The notes below the pieces were generated by a model, which saw nothing but the letters and a program-made list of their open reading frames with translations, searched no databases and had not been told where the DNA came from. Shown in pieces: positions 61,727 through 64,000 of a stretch of DNA of 64,000 nucleotides. A program made the position numbers and the translations under genes. Source of the DNA: Chiridota heheva (Eukaryota; Echinodermata; Holothuroidea; Apodida; Chiridotidae); the NCBI GenBank assembly GCA_020152595.1, contig JAIGNY010003296.1, positions 750,001-814,000 on the forward strand. Reading direction: 5' to 3'. The first letter of the stretch is position 1. Every line of letters starts with the position of its first letter.

Positions 61727-62264
61727 CAGTCCAGGAGCAGCCCGAAAAACTGGGTACTTTAAAATACCCCCCAAAATGGGTACTTTTTTTGTATTACGTC
61801 ATCGCATGAGCCTACACATTTGACTGTTCCACACTAAACATATGGGGTTTCTCATTTTCCGCTCCGGATTGTCCAAAATTTCAATGGATACCCTGACATT
61901 TTGGAGACTGATAGTGATTAGATATTCAAAACTTTTTGCAGCTGCTTTTTAAAGTTATTTGTCGCCTTTTTGAGAAAATGAACAAAACAGACTGCCCATA
62001 ATCTGTTTGATTGCTTTTCTCAAAAAGGCGACGATGAATGTCAAAAAGCAGCTGCCAAAAGTTTTTAATATCTATTTACTATTCGTGTCTGAAATTTCAG
62101 GACATCCATTGAAATTTTGGACAATCTGGAGCGGAAAATGAGAAACCTGTATGTTTAGTGTGGGCTAGTCAAATGTGTAGGCTCATGCAATGACGTAATA
62201 CATGAAAGTACCCAATTTTTTGGGTATGTCAAAGTACCCACTTTTTCGGGTTGCGCCCGGACTG
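61727..62264. mobile_element. 538-bp full-length hairpin (fold-back) element
   Basis: The two halves are reverse complements over nearly their whole length. Left words CAGTCCAGGAGCAGCCCGAA, TACGTCATCGCATGAGCC, CTCATTTTCCGCTCC, CAGCTGCTTTTT and CGCCTTTTTGAGAAAA reappear inverted as CAGTCCGGGCGCAACCCGAA, TACGTCATTGCATGAGCC, CTCATTTTCCGCTCC, CAGCTGCTTTTT and CGCCTTTTTGAGAAAA. The loop is only about 40 bp (around 61990). Ends are CAGT...ACTG. Flanks CCTAC and TCTAT are not a clean duplication. No coding. Confidence 0.85.
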
Positions 62265-64000
62265 TCTATCGTAATTATTTGAAGAGGTGCAGCAGATGTT
62301 GGTGTTGATTTGGTGCTTCAGGAATGGTATCTCAAAATTGCATAATTGCACTTAATAAATTACAAATTTCGTATATACTGAAAAATCCTCAATCGTTGCA
62401 CATATCATATTCGGCAACCTGGACAGCTGGAAGAGCAATTTCTGAAATTCACACACTGTACTACTTAAAATCATAAACTCTTATTAAAAGTTTTGCAACC
62501 TCCACTGCCGATTGGAATTTAACGTTGCGTCAAAATTAGTAACTAAAGATAAGAAAAAATCCTAAACAGGTATAACAGTGTTGAATCTTATGTTATGACA
62601 CACTACAGTATATTTTTTTTTCTACTTAATATTGCTAATGGAAAATCAATTGATCAATTCATCGTAGATCTTGTCAAGAAATTTAGTTAAGCGCTTGTGT
62701 TAGAACAAGCATACAATTTGTTTATATAATAGAAGAAAAACGTCACATAATTATTTGTCGACACAACTGAGACTGTTCCTTCTTATTGTTTCATCTTATT
62801 TCAAGGAAAGGTTGATTACATACAAGTTGAGTTTTCAGTTTTTAATATTTTAAGTAATTTACGTTCCTAAGCAAGTTGATAAGTTATTGATATTTTCCAG
62901 CTTCTTTCCAAACTCAAAGCTTCTACTATTAATTTGAATTATTGTATGTACTTCCCCAGTCCCTTTAAATATATAACGTTGTTGTCCTATAATTGTTTTT
63001 GCAGTGCAATGGAGAAAATGTCATATACCTTTTATTTGTAAAATGTTTTGTTCTACCTATAGTATGCAATAAATGGTTTAACAAAAGCTTCTACTGCCGA
63101 ATAAACATTAACGTTATGTCAAATTTCGTAACTAAGGTGTGAGAAAAACTATACAAATATATAACAGTGGTGAGTTTTGTTATGACAGAAATGAGTAAAT
63201 CTTTATTTTCTTTTTAATCTAACTGAAGGAAAACCAATTAATCAATTCATCGAAGATATTGTAAAAGGCCGCGATTTACGTGATTTATAATCGGCATCAG
63301 TGACATTTTTTATGTGGCGATCTTGCCAATAAAATATTTAAAGGTGGTATACTAGAGTAAATTTGAAAGCTCGACAGTGTTGTACTGATGACCCTATCGA
63401 TTTGCTTTACACATATATAAATTTTCATTTATAGATTCACGGTGTCATTATGAATTAAATGTTTTAGCATAGGCGGCGGAAGAGGGATACAGGGGCACGT
63501 GCCCCACCCCACTTTTCTCAAAAGTCTACAGTGCCCTTTAAAAAAGGAAAAGTGCCCTTCCAAAAAGGATAAGTGTCATTTTTAGAGTAGGAACATGCCT
63601 TTTCACACATTGGAAAACTTTTTCTTTAAAGACTATACATCTGTGATCATTAAAGAAAATAGCACAAATACTGCCCTAAAAAAGCTAGAATTTCAGGCGC
63701 TTCGCATGCATACACTATTCTGAATTTTCTTTAAAGACAAAATTAGGGGTTCAACAGCCCTGTACATGTTGCACTTTTTCGTAGTTAAAAAGCCTTCGCA
63801 TCTGCATACCTTTGTTTTCCCAGCTTATAATTATTACAAACTATTTAAAATAGTTGCTTTTATAGGGTGCGACCCACTCTAATTTCATTAGTGGGGCATC
63901 TTTGAAATGGGCCATGCAGGACAAAATGTACTATTTGGACCCTGGCCATTGTTATTACAAAAACTGCGTGCCTCTCCCCATCTTTTTTGTAAAGTTTAAA
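62265..64000. other. Non-coding, transposon debris
   Basis: Two similar segments share GATCAATTCATCG(T/A)AGAT and GTATAACAGTG(T/G)TGA words (about 62560-62690 and 63140-63270), indicating an old duplication of about 580 bp. The segment from 63472 (AGGCGGCGGAAGAGGGATAC, GGGGCACGTGCCCC) looks like the end of a dispersed repeat. No exon identified. Confidence 0.45.

Overview
The window is AT-rich animal nuclear DNA. It has long introns, GT-AG splice sites, many non-autonomous transposons, and decayed LINE and SINE copies. Repeat content and gene family suggest a marine invertebrate, perhaps an echinoderm or mollusc; the phylum is a guess. I see no prokaryotic features and no CRISPR array. I could not identify any tRNA or rRNA gene.

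The one well-supported gene lies on the minus strand and fills the right half (59790 down to 29050). It is a leucine-rich-repeat GPCR of the relaxin-receptor type (RXFP, LGR type C; GRL101-like is the alternative). Reading 5' to 3' on the minus strand it has an LDLa module exon, an acidic linker exon, an LRRNT cap exon, twelve single-repeat LRR exons, one large exon with most of the seven-helix domain, and a last exon with TM7 and the tail. Eleven LRR exons are exactly 72 bp with phase-2 junctions. The fourth is 76 bp and breaks the frame. Signal peptide, promoter and 5' end were not found and probably lie beyond the right edge or in an unrecognised exon between 59791 and 64000. The introns hold a 22-bp satellite of about 2.75 kb, a decayed LINE, a SINE, fold-back elements, a THAP-containing repeat and microsatellites.

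The left half (1-29000) is mostly repeats: minisatellites with 19-bp and 24-bp units, a fold-back element built of CTCGTTCCCACGAG palindromes, a decayed LINE (12.0-14.0 kb), a 0.9-kb AT microsatellite, a cluster of TTAA-type MITEs (21.1-22.8 kb) and a degenerate tandem segmental array (25.1-28.3 kb). One plausible terminal exon of an unidentified plus-strand gene ends at 11737, with a weaker upstream exon candidate at about 9738-9799.

The most notable non-gene signals are three dispersed elements (10.7, 26.1 and 44.1 kb) with CAGT-type termini and perfect 5-bp target duplications, a pair of independently decayed THAP zinc-finger exons (16.0 and 45.0 kb), and a 538-bp near-complete hairpin at 61.7 kb that shares the CAGTCC terminus. 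All calls come from reading the sequence; no database search was run.
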